Shown here one piece after another: positions 34,000-41,843 of a stretch of DNA of 64,000 nucleotides. The translations under genes and the position numbers were made by a program. Position 1 is the stretch's first letter, and every line of letters starts with the position of its first letter. Source of the DNA: Candidatus Dormiibacterota bacterium (GTDB lineage: Bacteria > Chloroflexota > Dormibacteria > Aeolococcales > Aeolococcaceae); assembly GCA_019245575.1 (NCBI GenBank), contig JAFARE010000004.1:1-64000 (forward strand). Direction: 5' to 3'. The notes under the pieces were generated by a model. That model did not search any database, was not told the origin of the DNA, and saw only the letters and a list, made by a program, of their open reading frames with translations.

Positions 34000-34259
34000 G
34001 CGTGCCGCGCACCGAGGGCGCGGTGACATGGTTCACCGTGCGGGTTGGCGGACGCTCATACGACGTCGGGGTGACGGCCGAGGACGCGGGGCGGCTGGCG
34101 CCGGGTGTGGACCCAGCGACGCTGGTGCGCGAGTCATTCGCGTTCTTGCTCGAGCGCGAGTCGCCGGCATCGATCCTGGCGAGGTTCGATCTGCCCGTCA
34201 TCGCCAGTTACTTCCCCGAGTATCCGGCCGAGATCAAGCGGAGGCTGGCACATGGCTGA
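33996..34259 (+). CDS. Small hypothetical protein
   Basis: An 87-residue protein. It begins VSVPRTEGAVTWFTVRVGGR, has a beta-rich N-terminal half and a helical C-terminal half (LVRESFAFLLERESPASILA). No family was recognised. The GTG at 33996 overlaps the methyltransferase stop (GTGA) in the style of neighbouring genes; the longer start at 33972 overlaps by 28 bp. Its own stop overlaps the MBL gene by 8 bp. Confidence 0.6.
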   Translation: MSVPRTEGAVTWFTVRVGGRSYDVGVTAEDAGRLAPGVDPATLVRESFAFLLERESPASILARFDLPVIASYFPEYPAEIKRRLAHG

Positions 34260-34986
34260 GGTGGTCCCGGGCGTGCGCAAGCTCAGCAACGGCGTGAGCA
34301 ACTGGTACGTGGTCGGCGAGGGTGGCAAGCTCACGCTCGTGGACGCCGGCAAGCCCTCGGACTGGAAGGCGTTGCTGCGTGAGCTGGAGGTGATGGGCCT
34401 GCCGCTGGACAGCGTGGACTGCGTGCTGCTCACGCACGCGCACAGCGACCACACCGGGTTCGCCGAGCGAGCCCGCACTGAGGCCGGCGCGACCGTGCGC
34501 GTGCACCCGGCGGACGCGGAGGCGGCGCGATCCGGCAAATCGGGCAAGGCGGAATCCGGCGTGGCGCGGTATCTCGTGCACCCCGAGGCGTACCGCACCC
34601 TGTTCGGGCTGATGGCGGGCGGCGGCCTGCGCATCGTGCCGGTGGCGCAGGTGTCGACGTTCGCGGAGGGGGAGGCCATCGACGTGCCCGGCCATCCGCG
34701 CGCCGTGCACGTGCCCGGCCACACGCCGGGCAGCTGCGCGCTGTGGTTCGAGGCGACGTCAGTGCTGTGCACGGGCGACGCGCTGGTGACGCGCAACCCC
34801 ATGACCGGACGGCGTGGTCCCCAGATCATGCCGTCAGGGCTGAATGTGAGCTCACAGGACGCACTGGATTCCCTGACCGCGCTGGAGGAGACACGCGCGA
34901 CACTCGTGCTGCCGGGCCACGGTGAGCCGTGGCGCCAGGGCGCCGAGGCAGCGGTGCGCGCGGCGCGCGCCGCGGGAATGTCGTAG
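34252..34986 (+). CDS. MBL-fold metallo-hydrolase
   Basis: A 244-residue metallo-beta-lactamase-fold enzyme. THAHSDHTG (residues 61-69) holds the first metal ligands. VPGHTPGSCALW gives the next His, LCTGDALVT the bridging Asp, and LPGHGEP the last His. All ligands for a dinuclear site are present. This group includes glyoxalase II-like thioesterases and lactonases. It is the last gene of the coupled run starting at 29317; within the locus it might hydrolyse a thioester or cyclised intermediate (inference). Confidence 0.85.
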   Translation: MAEVVPGVRKLSNGVSNWYVVGEGGKLTLVDAGKPSDWKALLRELEVMGLPLDSVDCVLLTHAHSDHTGFAERARTEAGATVRVHPADAEAARSGKSGKAESGVARYLVHPEAYRTLFGLMAGGGLRIVPVAQVSTFAEGEAIDVPGHPRAVHVPGHTPGSCALWFEATSVLCTGDALVTRNPMTGRRGPQIMPSGLNVSSQDALDSLTALEETRATLVLPGHGEPWRQGAEAAVRAARAAGMS

Positions 34987-35016
34987 CCCTTGAGTCGACT
35001 GGAGGCCGAGCAGGGG

Positions 35017-35022
35017 TAGGCT
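35017..35022 (+). promoter_or_regulatory. -10 element TAGGCT
   Basis: TAGGCT ends 8 bp before the ATG at 35031 and has the same hexamer as the promoters at 3544 and 8022. Confidence 0.45.
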
Positions 35023-35030
35023 GGGCGCCG

Positions 35031-35600
35031 ATGCGACGCTTCGCCATCCTCAGCGGGGTCATCGCCTTTGTCGCTGACGGCGTGTACGTCTACATCGTTA
35101 CGCGTCAGGGGGGCGACGACGGAACGCTGCGCGTCCCATTCGTGATGGCATTCATCGCTGTGTGCGGCATCGTTTGCCTGGTCAGCGTGGTGGTTCCGCT
35201 GAAGGGTGCCCGCTTGGTGCTGCTCAGCTTCAGCAGCATCGGCATGCTGGTGCTCGGGTTTCTCGCGGCGTTCTCCATCGGTCTGCTGCTGTGGCTGGCG
35301 GCTGTGCCTGCGCTGATCGCATCCTTCCGGCTGCTCGTCTCGCCGCTGCCACGCATCCTCTCGTTCGTCACGGGCGGTGTCATCGCGCTGCTCGTATTGG
35401 CCGCGGGAATGTGGGCGACACAGTTCCCCGTCCGGTGTCCGCCGGGAGGCGCGAGCAGCGGCTCAGGCGTCGGGTTTCTGACCGGCGACTACCACTGGAC
35501 CTGCGTCAACGGCAAGCTCACGGTCGCGCCCGGCGAGTGCCAGAGCTGGAGTGGCAGCGGGTCGCCGAACGGCCAGACGACGGTCATCTGCAATCACTGA
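35031..35600 (+). CDS. Membrane protein with extracytoplasmic Cys-containing tail
   Basis: A 189-residue protein with four membrane helices in residues 1-130 (FAILSGVIAFVADGVYVYIV, then FVMAFIAVCGIVCLVSVVV and others). A polar C-terminal tail has three Cys and Trp/Gly/Ser-rich sequence (DYHWTCVNGKL, then ECQSWSGSGSPNG). No family was recognised. It has its own -10 element. Its last 138 bp overlap the 3' end of the convergent glycosyltransferase gene. Confidence 0.6.
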   Translation: MRRFAILSGVIAFVADGVYVYIVTRQGGDDGTLRVPFVMAFIAVCGIVCLVSVVVPLKGARLVLLSFSSIGMLVLGFLAAFSIGLLLWLAAVPALIASFRLLVSPLPRILSFVTGGVIALLVLAAGMWATQFPVRCPPGGASSGSGVGFLTGDYHWTCVNGKLTVAPGECQSWSGSGSPNGQTTVICNH

Positions 35601-36782
35601 GGCAACCACGACGACCAACGCAGCCAGCAGGGCGGCTGAGGCAGCGATTCCCTGGGCTGAAGTTGACAGCACCCGGGGCAGATCCACGCCGAAGTCCGCG
35701 ATGAGCGTGGCCAGGAGAACGAATGCGGGTGCCCAAAGTGCGGATGTGCGCGGCGCTCGATCCATTGCCAGCGCCCAGATGGCGGCGAAGACGAACGGCT
35801 CCAGCATGTAGTAGGCGAACGCGGTCTTCGCCAGCATGGGAAACGTGACCGCCGCGATCGCGAGCATCGCCAGCAGGCGTTCGCCGCCGGCGCGGCCTTC
35901 GCGCGCGTAGCGCCGCAGCCCCAGGCAGGCCGCCACCAGGACGGCGGCCACGATGAGCGTGTCGCCGTGCTGCACGGCGGCCGCGATGGGGGAGTCCCGC
36001 AGCGCATACCAGAGCGTGTCGCCGTCGATGGGCAGCGCGCCGCGATACGCGAGCAGCGAATGGACGACGTTGCTCGTGTCTGTGATGAGAAATGGCGCGA
36101 TGCCCGCGGCGGCAGTAAGGAATGCTGCGCCTAGCGTGATAGCGGTGCGCCGCCACCGTCCGTTCGTCAGGAGGAACATCGCGATGGCGATGAGGTACAG
36201 GAGCGTCGTGCTACGCGTGAGCAGCGCAAGGCCGAGGGCCATGCCGGCGACGCCGGCGGGGCGCTCCTCCAGCAACAGGCGGACGCCGAGCAGGACCAGC
36301 CACAGCTGCAGTGGCATCTCGACGTGGCCGTAGCCCGTGGTCGCCAACCAGAGTGGCGGCGCAAGCAGCACGGCCCCGGCCGCGATCAGCGGAACGCGAT
36401 CGTCCAGGCGGTTCCCGCGAAGCCGCCGAACGGCTCGCGCCGCTTCCAGCGCGAGCAGCAGCGTGAACATGCTGAACACGGCCAGGGTCAGCGCGGCCCG
36501 CGGCACCGGCTGCACCGCGAATCCCAGCTGTCGGGCGGCCCACGCGACCAGCGACAGTGGCAGCAGGCTCAGGGGACCGTTCGCGTTCGGGTAATCAGCC
36601 TGCCCGGCGACGCTGTACGCGTGCAGCGGATCGCCGTGCGCCGCCACCAGCGCCGACGGCCAGAAGCTGATGTCGAGGTCGGTGCGCGCGCTGATCAGCA
36701 GCGCGCTGGCCGCGGATGCGCCAGCGTAGCCCACCGCCCCTGCCACCCCCAGAGCCAGCCGCCGGCGCCCGTTTGGATCCAT
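35463..36782 (-). CDS. GT-C type membrane glycosyltransferase (GT87-like)
   Basis: A 439-residue polytopic protein with about ten helices. It follows the GT-C plan: acidic loop ARTDLDISFWPSALVAAHGD after TM1, DYPNANGPLSLLPLSLVAW, then YGHVEMPLQLWLVLLGVRLL. It resembles mannosyltransferases using polyprenyl-phosphate sugars. The ATG at 36782 gives MDPNGRRR. The C-terminal 45 residues past the last helix are low-complexity and antisense to the convergent membrane protein. It is the second glycosyltransferase in the locus and may work with the one at 28111, or be unrelated. Confidence 0.75.
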   Translation of the reverse strand: MDPNGRRRLALGVAGAVGYAGASAASALLISARTDLDISFWPSALVAAHGDPLHAYSVAGQADYPNANGPLSLLPLSLVAWAARQLGFAVQPVPRAALTLAVFSMFTLLLALEAARAVRRLRGNRLDDRVPLIAAGAVLLAPPLWLATTGYGHVEMPLQLWLVLLGVRLLLEERPAGVAGMALGLALLTRSTTLLYLIAIAMFLLTNGRWRRTAITLGAAFLTAAAGIAPFLITDTSNVVHSLLAYRGALPIDGDTLWYALRDSPIAAAVQHGDTLIVAAVLVAACLGLRRYAREGRAGGERLLAMLAIAAVTFPMLAKTAFAYYMLEPFVFAAIWALAMDRAPRTSALWAPAFVLLATLIADFGVDLPRVLSTSAQGIAASAALLAALVVVVASVIADDRRLAVRRPAATPALALAGRDRELAVDAGPVVVAGQKPDA

Positions 36783-36817
36783 CGCTTGAATGGTGACAAG
36801 AGGAGTGATTACCGGAC

Positions 36818-37174
36818 GTGGGTCGCCGAATCCGCCGGGTTGGCTGCCCAAATTCCGATGATCCGCGGCGCCGCGAGGGTCGCCATCAGGTCGTCGCGGC
36901 CTTCGACACCGAGCGGGAGTTTCGAAAGTCGTTTCGAGAGCTAACCCGCGATCTGGAACGTCGGCGCGCTGAGGGTGCGCCTATCGATGCTCGGGAGCAC
37001 TACGCGAGCATCATTCTCGCGCCCGGTGCCCGCCGCCGAGAGAAGGATGCGCGGCTGCTGCGACAGGCCTCTCGGCGAGGCGTGGCGTTGTCTGAGGATC
37101 TCGTCAAGCAACTCGATGTGCCACCCAGCGCCGTCGCTCTACGCTCCGTGGCTCGGAGGGGTCGCCGCACCTGA
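36818..37174 (+). CDS. Hypothetical protein, uncertain
   Basis: A 118-residue Arg/Glu-rich ORF (FRKSFRELTRDLERRRAEG, then REKDARLLRQASRRGVALSE). Base composition is less GC-rich than in the flanks and no family was recognised. The GTG start is weak, and the real start may lie further in, near VVAAFDTERE. It sits between the glycosyltransferase and the toxin-antitoxin genes, in what looks like a foreign islet. It could be a fragment. Confidence 0.35.
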   Translation: MGRRIRRVGCPNSDDPRRREGRHQVVAAFDTEREFRKSFRELTRDLERRRAEGAPIDAREHYASIILAPGARRREKDARLLRQASRRGVALSEDLVKQLDVPPSAVALRSVARRGRRT

Positions 37175-37239
37175 CCGGATATCGGACCCGGGCGCAATCT
37201 CGGGGCGCTTACTGGCCCGAACCCCTGCCGTGTTTGATG

Positions 37240-37255
37240 TATACTGCGCTGTATA
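37240..37255 (+). promoter_or_regulatory. Overlapping promoter and operator of the vapBC-like pair
   Basis: TATAC-TGCGCT-GTATA is a 5-bp inverted repeat that contains a near-consensus -10 (TATACT, 37240-37245) 9 bp ahead of the antitoxin ATG at 37255. Binding of the ribbon-helix-helix antitoxin here would block its own promoter, as is usual for toxin-antitoxin operons. The transcript would be leaderless or nearly so. Confidence 0.5.
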
Positions 37256-37497
37256 TGGCGTCCTCCACTAGAACCCAGGTGTATTTCACGGCGTCCCAGC
37301 GTCGCCGTCTCGACGTCATTGCAGAGCGCCGAAAGGTCCGGATGGCCGAGGTGGTTCGCGAGGCTGTGGACGCCTACCTGGGAGGGATGGAGGCAGAAGA
37401 GGAGGCGGCCGTCTTGGCGGAAACCTTCGGCGCGTTACCGGACCTCACCGTCCCAAGCCGAGATGAGTGGGACCGTGCGCGTCCTCGTCGACACTGA
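37255..37497 (+). CDS. Ribbon-helix-helix antitoxin (VapB/CopG-like)
   Basis: An 80-residue protein. Residues 6-50 form a ribbon-helix-helix DNA-binding domain: strand TRTQVYFTASQRRRLDVIA, then RKVRMAEVVREAVDAYLGG. The acidic C-terminal part (ALPDLTVPSRDEWDRA) is the usual toxin-binding arm. The downstream PIN-domain gene overlaps by 35 bp, the standard antitoxin-toxin order. ATG 37255 is chosen over 37237 because the promoter element lies between them. Confidence 0.8.
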   Translation: MASSTRTQVYFTASQRRRLDVIAERRKVRMAEVVREAVDAYLGGMEAEEEAAVLAETFGALPDLTVPSRDEWDRARPRRH

Positions 37498-37825
37498 CAT
37501 CTTCATTGACCACCTGCGTGGCGCAACTGAGTTTCGACGCGGCCCGAACGACGTGAGCTACTCGGTTGTGACGCGTTGTGAGCTCTACGCCGGCCGAACC
37601 ACGCGCGAAGCGGTGATAGATCGGCTGCTGGCGCCGTACGACGAGCTGCCCATTGATCGCGCAATTGCCCAGCGGGCTGGGAGACTTCGTGGTGGTACCT
37701 TCATCCGTACGCCCGACGCTCTCGTGGCCGCCACGGCGATCGAGCATCGACTGACGCTACTCACGCGAAATGTCCGCGACTACGCCGAAGTCCGCGGACT
37801 GCACATGAGCCGGCGTTCGGTCTGA
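37463..37825 (+). CDS. PIN-domain toxin (VapC-like ribonuclease)
   Basis: A 120-residue PIN-domain endoribonuclease. The first acidic residues are in VLVDTDIFIDHLRG, the conserved Glu in VTRCELYAG, the third acid in TPDALVAATAIEH, and the last in LLTRNVRDYAEVRGL. All four acids expected for Mg-dependent RNA cleavage are present. A GTG at 37475 is an alternative start. It is neutralised by the protein encoded just upstream. Composition is less GC-rich than the flanking DNA, which fits horizontal acquisition. Confidence 0.85.
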   Translation: MSGTVRVLVDTDIFIDHLRGATEFRRGPNDVSYSVVTRCELYAGRTTREAVIDRLLAPYDELPIDRAIAQRAGRLRGGTFIRTPDALVAATAIEHRLTLLTRNVRDYAEVRGLHMSRRSV

Positions 37826-38320
37826 GCCGCTTAGCGTGAGCCAGGACGCCTGCGCTCGAATCGCATGTCCATCGACTCGGACGGGGCCGACGGAAAGGCG
37901 ATTGCGGCTGCGGCCGACAGCGATGGGGGAGTGGGGGGCAGCGGCGCGGGGCGCCCTGCGCCCTGGACGCCGCCATCTCCTCGAAATCGGTCATCCCAGG
38001 GGCGGGAGCCGAAGGCCACCTTCCTTCGCCGCCGGCCGAGAGCGCGCTCGATGCTTCGGAACCACGCGCTGATGCGCGCGTGCACCGAGAGAGGCCGGTT
38101 TCGCCCTTGGGCTGCGAGCTCGACCCGGGCGTCCGCAACCGCGACCGATGTATCCGCCGCCACCCCCGCCGGCGGGCGCGCCGCCGCAGCCTCCCGCTGC
38201 GCCTCCGACGTATCAGCGCTTCGAGGCGGAGGGCGACTTGGCCAGGGATCCGGCGATCAGTTTTGGCGTCGCTTCAGGTCTGAATCCTCGTACCGATCAA
38301 CCGGCCACGAGGAGAGCACC
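37826..38320. other. 495-bp stretch without a confident gene
   Basis: No convincing gene was found between the toxin and the reductase. It holds a hairpin (CGAAGG/CCTTCG near 38010-38030). It also holds a Pro-rich ORF at 38148-38324 (58 residues, starting MYPPPPPPAGAPPQPP), whose stop overlaps the reductase start by four bases (ATGA) and which may be a remnant or a small coupled gene. Open frames on the minus strand are Arg/Pro-rich and look non-coding. Confidence 0.4.
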
Positions 38321-38902
38321 ATGACCGCCACCTACACCTTCGACGTCTTTTCCAGTCTCGACGGCTTCGGCTCCGCCAGCGGTGGCGACTGGGGTGGCTA
38401 CTGGGGCAAGCAGGGCCCAGAGCTGCTCGACCACCGGCTGGCCATTTACGGCGGGGAGCAGCGCATGGTGTTCGGCGCCAACACGTACCGCCTCTTCGCC
38501 GAGATGCTGGCCTCGAGCAGCGAACCGGAGCTCGGCGACCCGTGGGTCAGGCGGATGAGGGACATGCCCGCTACGGTGGTCTCGACCACGTTGCAAAGGC
38601 CGCTCGAGGGCTGGCCCAATGCGACCATCGTGAGCGGCGACGCCGTCGATGTCGTCGCTCGGCTGAAGGAGGAGTCCGGAGTGCCGCTGCGCTCACACGG
38701 CAGCCTCGCGATGAATCGCGCATTGATGGCCGCCGGTTTGGTCGACCGCGTGCAGGTGACAGTCTTTCCGGTGATCACCGGAAAGAACGGATCCTCACCG
38801 ATCTTCAAAGGTGCGGCCGACTTCGACCTTGAGCTGATCGAGACCCGCACACTGGACCGCAGCATCCAAGAGCTGGTCTATCGGCCGACGCTGCACGTCT
38901 GA
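38321..38902 (+). CDS. RibD C-terminal/DHFR-like reductase
   Basis: A 193-residue protein of the dihydrofolate-reductase-like RibD C-terminal family (YyaP/YwjB type). It opens with TYTFDVFSSLDGFGSASG. The central segments are MVFGANTYRLFAEML and ATVVSTTLQRPLEGWPN, and the C-terminal part has LVDRVQVTVFPVITGKNG. These match NADPH-binding and active-site positions of the family. The substrate of stand-alone members is unknown. The ATG has an AGGAG ribosome-binding site 8 bases upstream. Confidence 0.85.
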   Translation: MTATYTFDVFSSLDGFGSASGGDWGGYWGKQGPELLDHRLAIYGGEQRMVFGANTYRLFAEMLASSSEPELGDPWVRRMRDMPATVVSTTLQRPLEGWPNATIVSGDAVDVVARLKEESGVPLRSHGSLAMNRALMAAGLVDRVQVTVFPVITGKNGSSPIFKGAADFDLELIETRTLDRSIQELVYRPTLHV

Positions 38903-39051
38903 GTGCGCATACGCATAACCGCGAGGCGGCCGAGTGCAAGCGGCACTCAAGCTCCTGATAATGCATATTCTCAGGAACTAAGGCGAGGGGGACGAGGCGT
39001 CCGAGCCATCACCTGCTCCACTTTGGGCGGCCGCATATCACAATCGCGGCG

Positions 39052-40203
39052 ATGCGTGTTTGGGCCTTCTGCGCCGTCAGCTCCGCCGCGATTGCAGTGA
39101 ACGCGTGCGGGTCGAGCACCGGCGCTTCGTCGACAACACCGACGGCCAGCCACACGGCGACCGCGTCAGCCACGCCGTCAGCCGGCCCGCCGCTCGTCGT
39201 ATGGACGGTCACCTCGGGCGGATCAACCGCCATACGCACGCTGACGCCCACCGGCGGATCGCCGCACACGATCGCCACCATCCCGTCGAACTCGACGATC
39301 CTGGGCGTCGGCGGCGGCAAACTCGTCTACATGACGAGCCCGACGGCGCTGCACGTGGTGTCGCTCGCCAGCGGTGCTGACGCCAGCTTCACCACGGGTG
39401 CGTCGGGCAGCGACACGCTGTTCGGCGGCGCCGTGAGCCCGGACGGCACGAAGGTCGCGTACACGGTGGCGACCATGTCGAGCGGCTCCAGCCTCAAGGT
39501 GCTGACCGTGGCCACAGGCGCCTCCTCCACCGTCCACATGTACTCGGGCGGGCCCGTGCCCGCACCCGTCCTGTGGACGACGTCGACCATTGTCGCCACC
39601 GACGTCGTGCCCTACAGCGACGCCGGGCCGCAGGCGGCCGCCGGCCTCAATCCGACGACTGGCGACGAGATCGCCAACACATCGGTCGCGGGCGCCGCCG
39701 GACCGGTATATGGAGCTGACGGGACGCACGTTGCCAACGCGATCCACACGCCGACCCTCGGCGACGACGGCGACTCACAGGGCGGCCCCGGTCCGCAGAT
39801 GCCCTTCAACACGCTGCGCACCTTCAGCCTGGGGGGCACCCCGGCCATCGTCTACCAGAAGCCGCACCACAACGTCAACACGCTCGCGGTGTCGACCGCC
39901 GGCACCAATGTGCTGTTCTTCAACGACTCCTCGGTCGGCGGCTTCGCCGGCATCAGCATGAGTCCCGACTTCGGGCTGTTCATGTACGCGTCCGGCGCGC
40001 CGCCGGTGCAGGTCGAGAAGCTCGACGGTCCGCGCTGGGACGGTGCGGCGTTTGCGGAGGACAGCACGGCCTTTGCCGCGCGCCACGTCGGGAGCCGCGA
40101 AGAGCTCACGCTGATCGCGGGGAGCCACTCCTCCCCCAACGTCGTGGATACGGTGAATGCCGGCGACCAGCCGGTGTTCGTGGGCTTCTCCCCCATCTCG
40201 TAA
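39052..40203 (+). CDS. Beta-propeller-like lipoprotein
   Basis: A 383-residue secreted lipoprotein. The signal peptide ends in AVNAC with the lipid-bearing Cys at about residue 19, followed by a Ser/Thr/Ala linker. The body contains TolB/WD40-like repeat traces: GGAVSPDGTKVAYTVATMSS, SMSPDFGLFMYASG and WDGAAFAEDSTAFAARH, each with the SPD/ED plus hydrophobic strand pattern. It is expected to be anchored on the outer face of the membrane. The function is unknown. The 149 bp upstream contain nothing recognisable. Confidence 0.7.
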   Translation: MRVWAFCAVSSAAIAVNACGSSTGASSTTPTASHTATASATPSAGPPLVVWTVTSGGSTAIRTLTPTGGSPHTIATIPSNSTILGVGGGKLVYMTSPTALHVVSLASGADASFTTGASGSDTLFGGAVSPDGTKVAYTVATMSSGSSLKVLTVATGASSTVHMYSGGPVPAPVLWTTSTIVATDVVPYSDAGPQAAAGLNPTTGDEIANTSVAGAAGPVYGADGTHVANAIHTPTLGDDGDSQGGPGPQMPFNTLRTFSLGGTPAIVYQKPHHNVNTLAVSTAGTNVLFFNDSSVGGFAGISMSPDFGLFMYASGAPPVQVEKLDGPRWDGAAFAEDSTAFAARHVGSREELTLIAGSHSSPNVVDTVNAGDQPVFVGFSPIS

Positions 40204-40286
40204 GCCACCCCGACTGATCCGGCGAGCGTCTGCAGCCGTATTCCTCCGCGGGCACAGGGTCCATAGGCACCACGTGGAGGGTTGGC

Positions 40287-41270
40287 ATGGCAGACCACCT
40301 GGACGCGCCCGGCTTGAAGTCGCCGTTCGGTGACGCCAAGACGGACATCACCGACATCTACATCTTTCAGAAGCCGGGTGACGACGACAAGTCGATCCTG
40401 ATCCTCAACGTCAATCCCCTGGCGCCGACGCTGGCGACCGAGTTCCAACACAGCGCTGCGTACGACATGCTGATCGACACGGACGGCGATGCCCGGGCAG
40501 ACATCGGCTACCGCATCACCTTCACGGAGAAGGACGACGGCAAGCAGTGGGCCGACGTCGAGAAGACTCGTCGCGCGCCGAGCATGGAGCTCGATCACGA
40601 CGGCGAGGACCACGAGCCGATCATCGACCACGCGCCCGTGTCCTTCGGGTCGAGCGAGCACATCACCGAGGGCGAGGACGGCTACAAGTTCTTCGCCGGC
40701 TTTCGCAGCGACCCGTTCTTCTTCGACCTGCTTGCGTTCCTTGCCGGATTGAAGTTCCACAACCCCGGCAGCGACTTCTTCATCGACAAGAACGTGTTCA
40801 GCATCGTGCTCGAGGTGCCGAACCGGCGCGGCCTCGGCGAGAACCCGAACGTCGGCTACTGGGCGCGCACGCTGATCCCGATGGGCAACGGAGACGACCT
40901 CGGCCAGGACGACCAGATGGGCCGTCCGGCGATCAACACCGTGTTCAACCACGGCACGGCCAAGAACCTGTTCAACGCGACACCGCCGGACCAGCAGCGC
41001 GCACTCTTCCTGAGCAGCTTTGTCAGCACGCTCGAAGCTCTGGGTGGCTACAGCGCGACGCAGGCGACGGGCATCGCTGACATCCTGCTGCCCGACATCC
41101 TCACCTACAACTACAACAACTCCAGCGGCTTTCTCAACGGGCGCAAGCTCACGGACGACGTGATCGACGCCGAGCTGTCCCTGGTCAGCAACGGGGCGAT
41201 CACGAGCGACTTCGTGGGGCCCCACACCGACTACCTGACCCACTTCCCCTACGTGGGCAAGCCGCACTGA
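40287..41270 (+). CDS. DUF4331 family protein
   Basis: A 327-residue protein of the DUF4331 family. It begins ADHLDAPGLKSPFGDAKTDI, the family's SSHREAP-type start, and shows DITDIYIFQKPGD, then ILILNVNPLAP and FHNPGSDFFIDKNVFSIVLE, with VGYWARTLIP further on. No signal peptide is visible, although many relatives are exported. A GGAGGG ribosome-binding site precedes the ATG. It is followed at 11 bp by a protein with a Tat-like signal, so the pair may be cotranscribed and, speculatively, co-exported. Function is unknown. Confidence 0.85.
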   Translation: MADHLDAPGLKSPFGDAKTDITDIYIFQKPGDDDKSILILNVNPLAPTLATEFQHSAAYDMLIDTDGDARADIGYRITFTEKDDGKQWADVEKTRRAPSMELDHDGEDHEPIIDHAPVSFGSSEHITEGEDGYKFFAGFRSDPFFFDLLAFLAGLKFHNPGSDFFIDKNVFSIVLEVPNRRGLGENPNVGYWARTLIPMGNGDDLGQDDQMGRPAINTVFNHGTAKNLFNATPPDQQRALFLSSFVSTLEALGGYSATQATGIADILLPDILTYNYNNSSGFLNGRKLTDDVIDAELSLVSNGAITSDFVGPHTDYLTHFPYVGKPH

Positions 41271-41281
41271 GGAGAGGACAC

Positions 41282-41749
41282 ATGCAATCGATGAATCGCC
41301 GCAAGTTCCTTGGTGTCGTCGGGGCTGGCGCGGGGACAGCCTTCGTCACCGCGGCGGGGGCCGCTTCTGTAGTGTCGCTCGCGACCAATGCCAACACGCT
41401 TCGGTTCCACGCGCGGACCGGCGCTCCCGCGAAGCCATGGCCGGCGTACGCGACCGCCGTGGTCGACGGATCGGTCGATCTCGCAGCCGGCACCGGCACG
41501 GTGGTGACGCGGTACCTCGCCGGTCAGCCGAGCAGCCCGTCCGACATCGCGTTTCCGGGGATGACGCGCGTCGTGAAGATCACCAAGGCCGTGTCGAGCG
41601 GCAGCGAGGTGCGCATGGAGGGCGTGGTGGAGGATCGCTCCTCGCTGGCGCCGGGCGAGTCGGCCCGCGTCCACCTCGTGCTCGACCGCGCCGCGCGCAC
41701 GCTCCGCTCCAGCGTGGGCGGCAGCGACGCGACGCTGTCGGTCCAGTGA
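41282..41749 (+). CDS. Small exported protein with Tat-like signal
   Basis: A 155-residue protein. NRRKFLGVVGAGAGTAF at the N-terminus has the twin arginines and following Phe-Leu typical of a Tat signal, then a hydrophobic stretch ending near ASVVSLATNA. The mature part is beta-rich with no recognised domain (VDLAAGTGTVVTRYLAGQPS, then MTRVVKITKAVSSGSEVRME). A GAGGAGAGGA ribosome-binding site precedes the ATG at 41282; a second ATG lies at 41291. It likely forms an operon with the DUF4331 gene. Confidence 0.65.
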   Translation: MQSMNRRKFLGVVGAGAGTAFVTAAGAASVVSLATNANTLRFHARTGAPAKPWPAYATAVVDGSVDLAAGTGTVVTRYLAGQPSSPSDIAFPGMTRVVKITKAVSSGSEVRMEGVVEDRSSLAPGESARVHLVLDRAARTLRSSVGGSDATLSVQ

Positions 41750-41843
41750 GGCGACGCAGCTCCGCTGATTGACTGACGCCGTGGCTGTGGCGCACGCCAG
41801 CAAGGTGCGCCACAGTCCGGCAATCGCCTCGATAATGCGGGTC

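Noticed and set aside
37831-38163. 110-codon minus-strand ORF in the gene-poor stretch
   Set aside because: It is Arg/Pro/Ser-rich with no domain and no ribosome-binding site. It looks like chance coding in GC-rich DNA.
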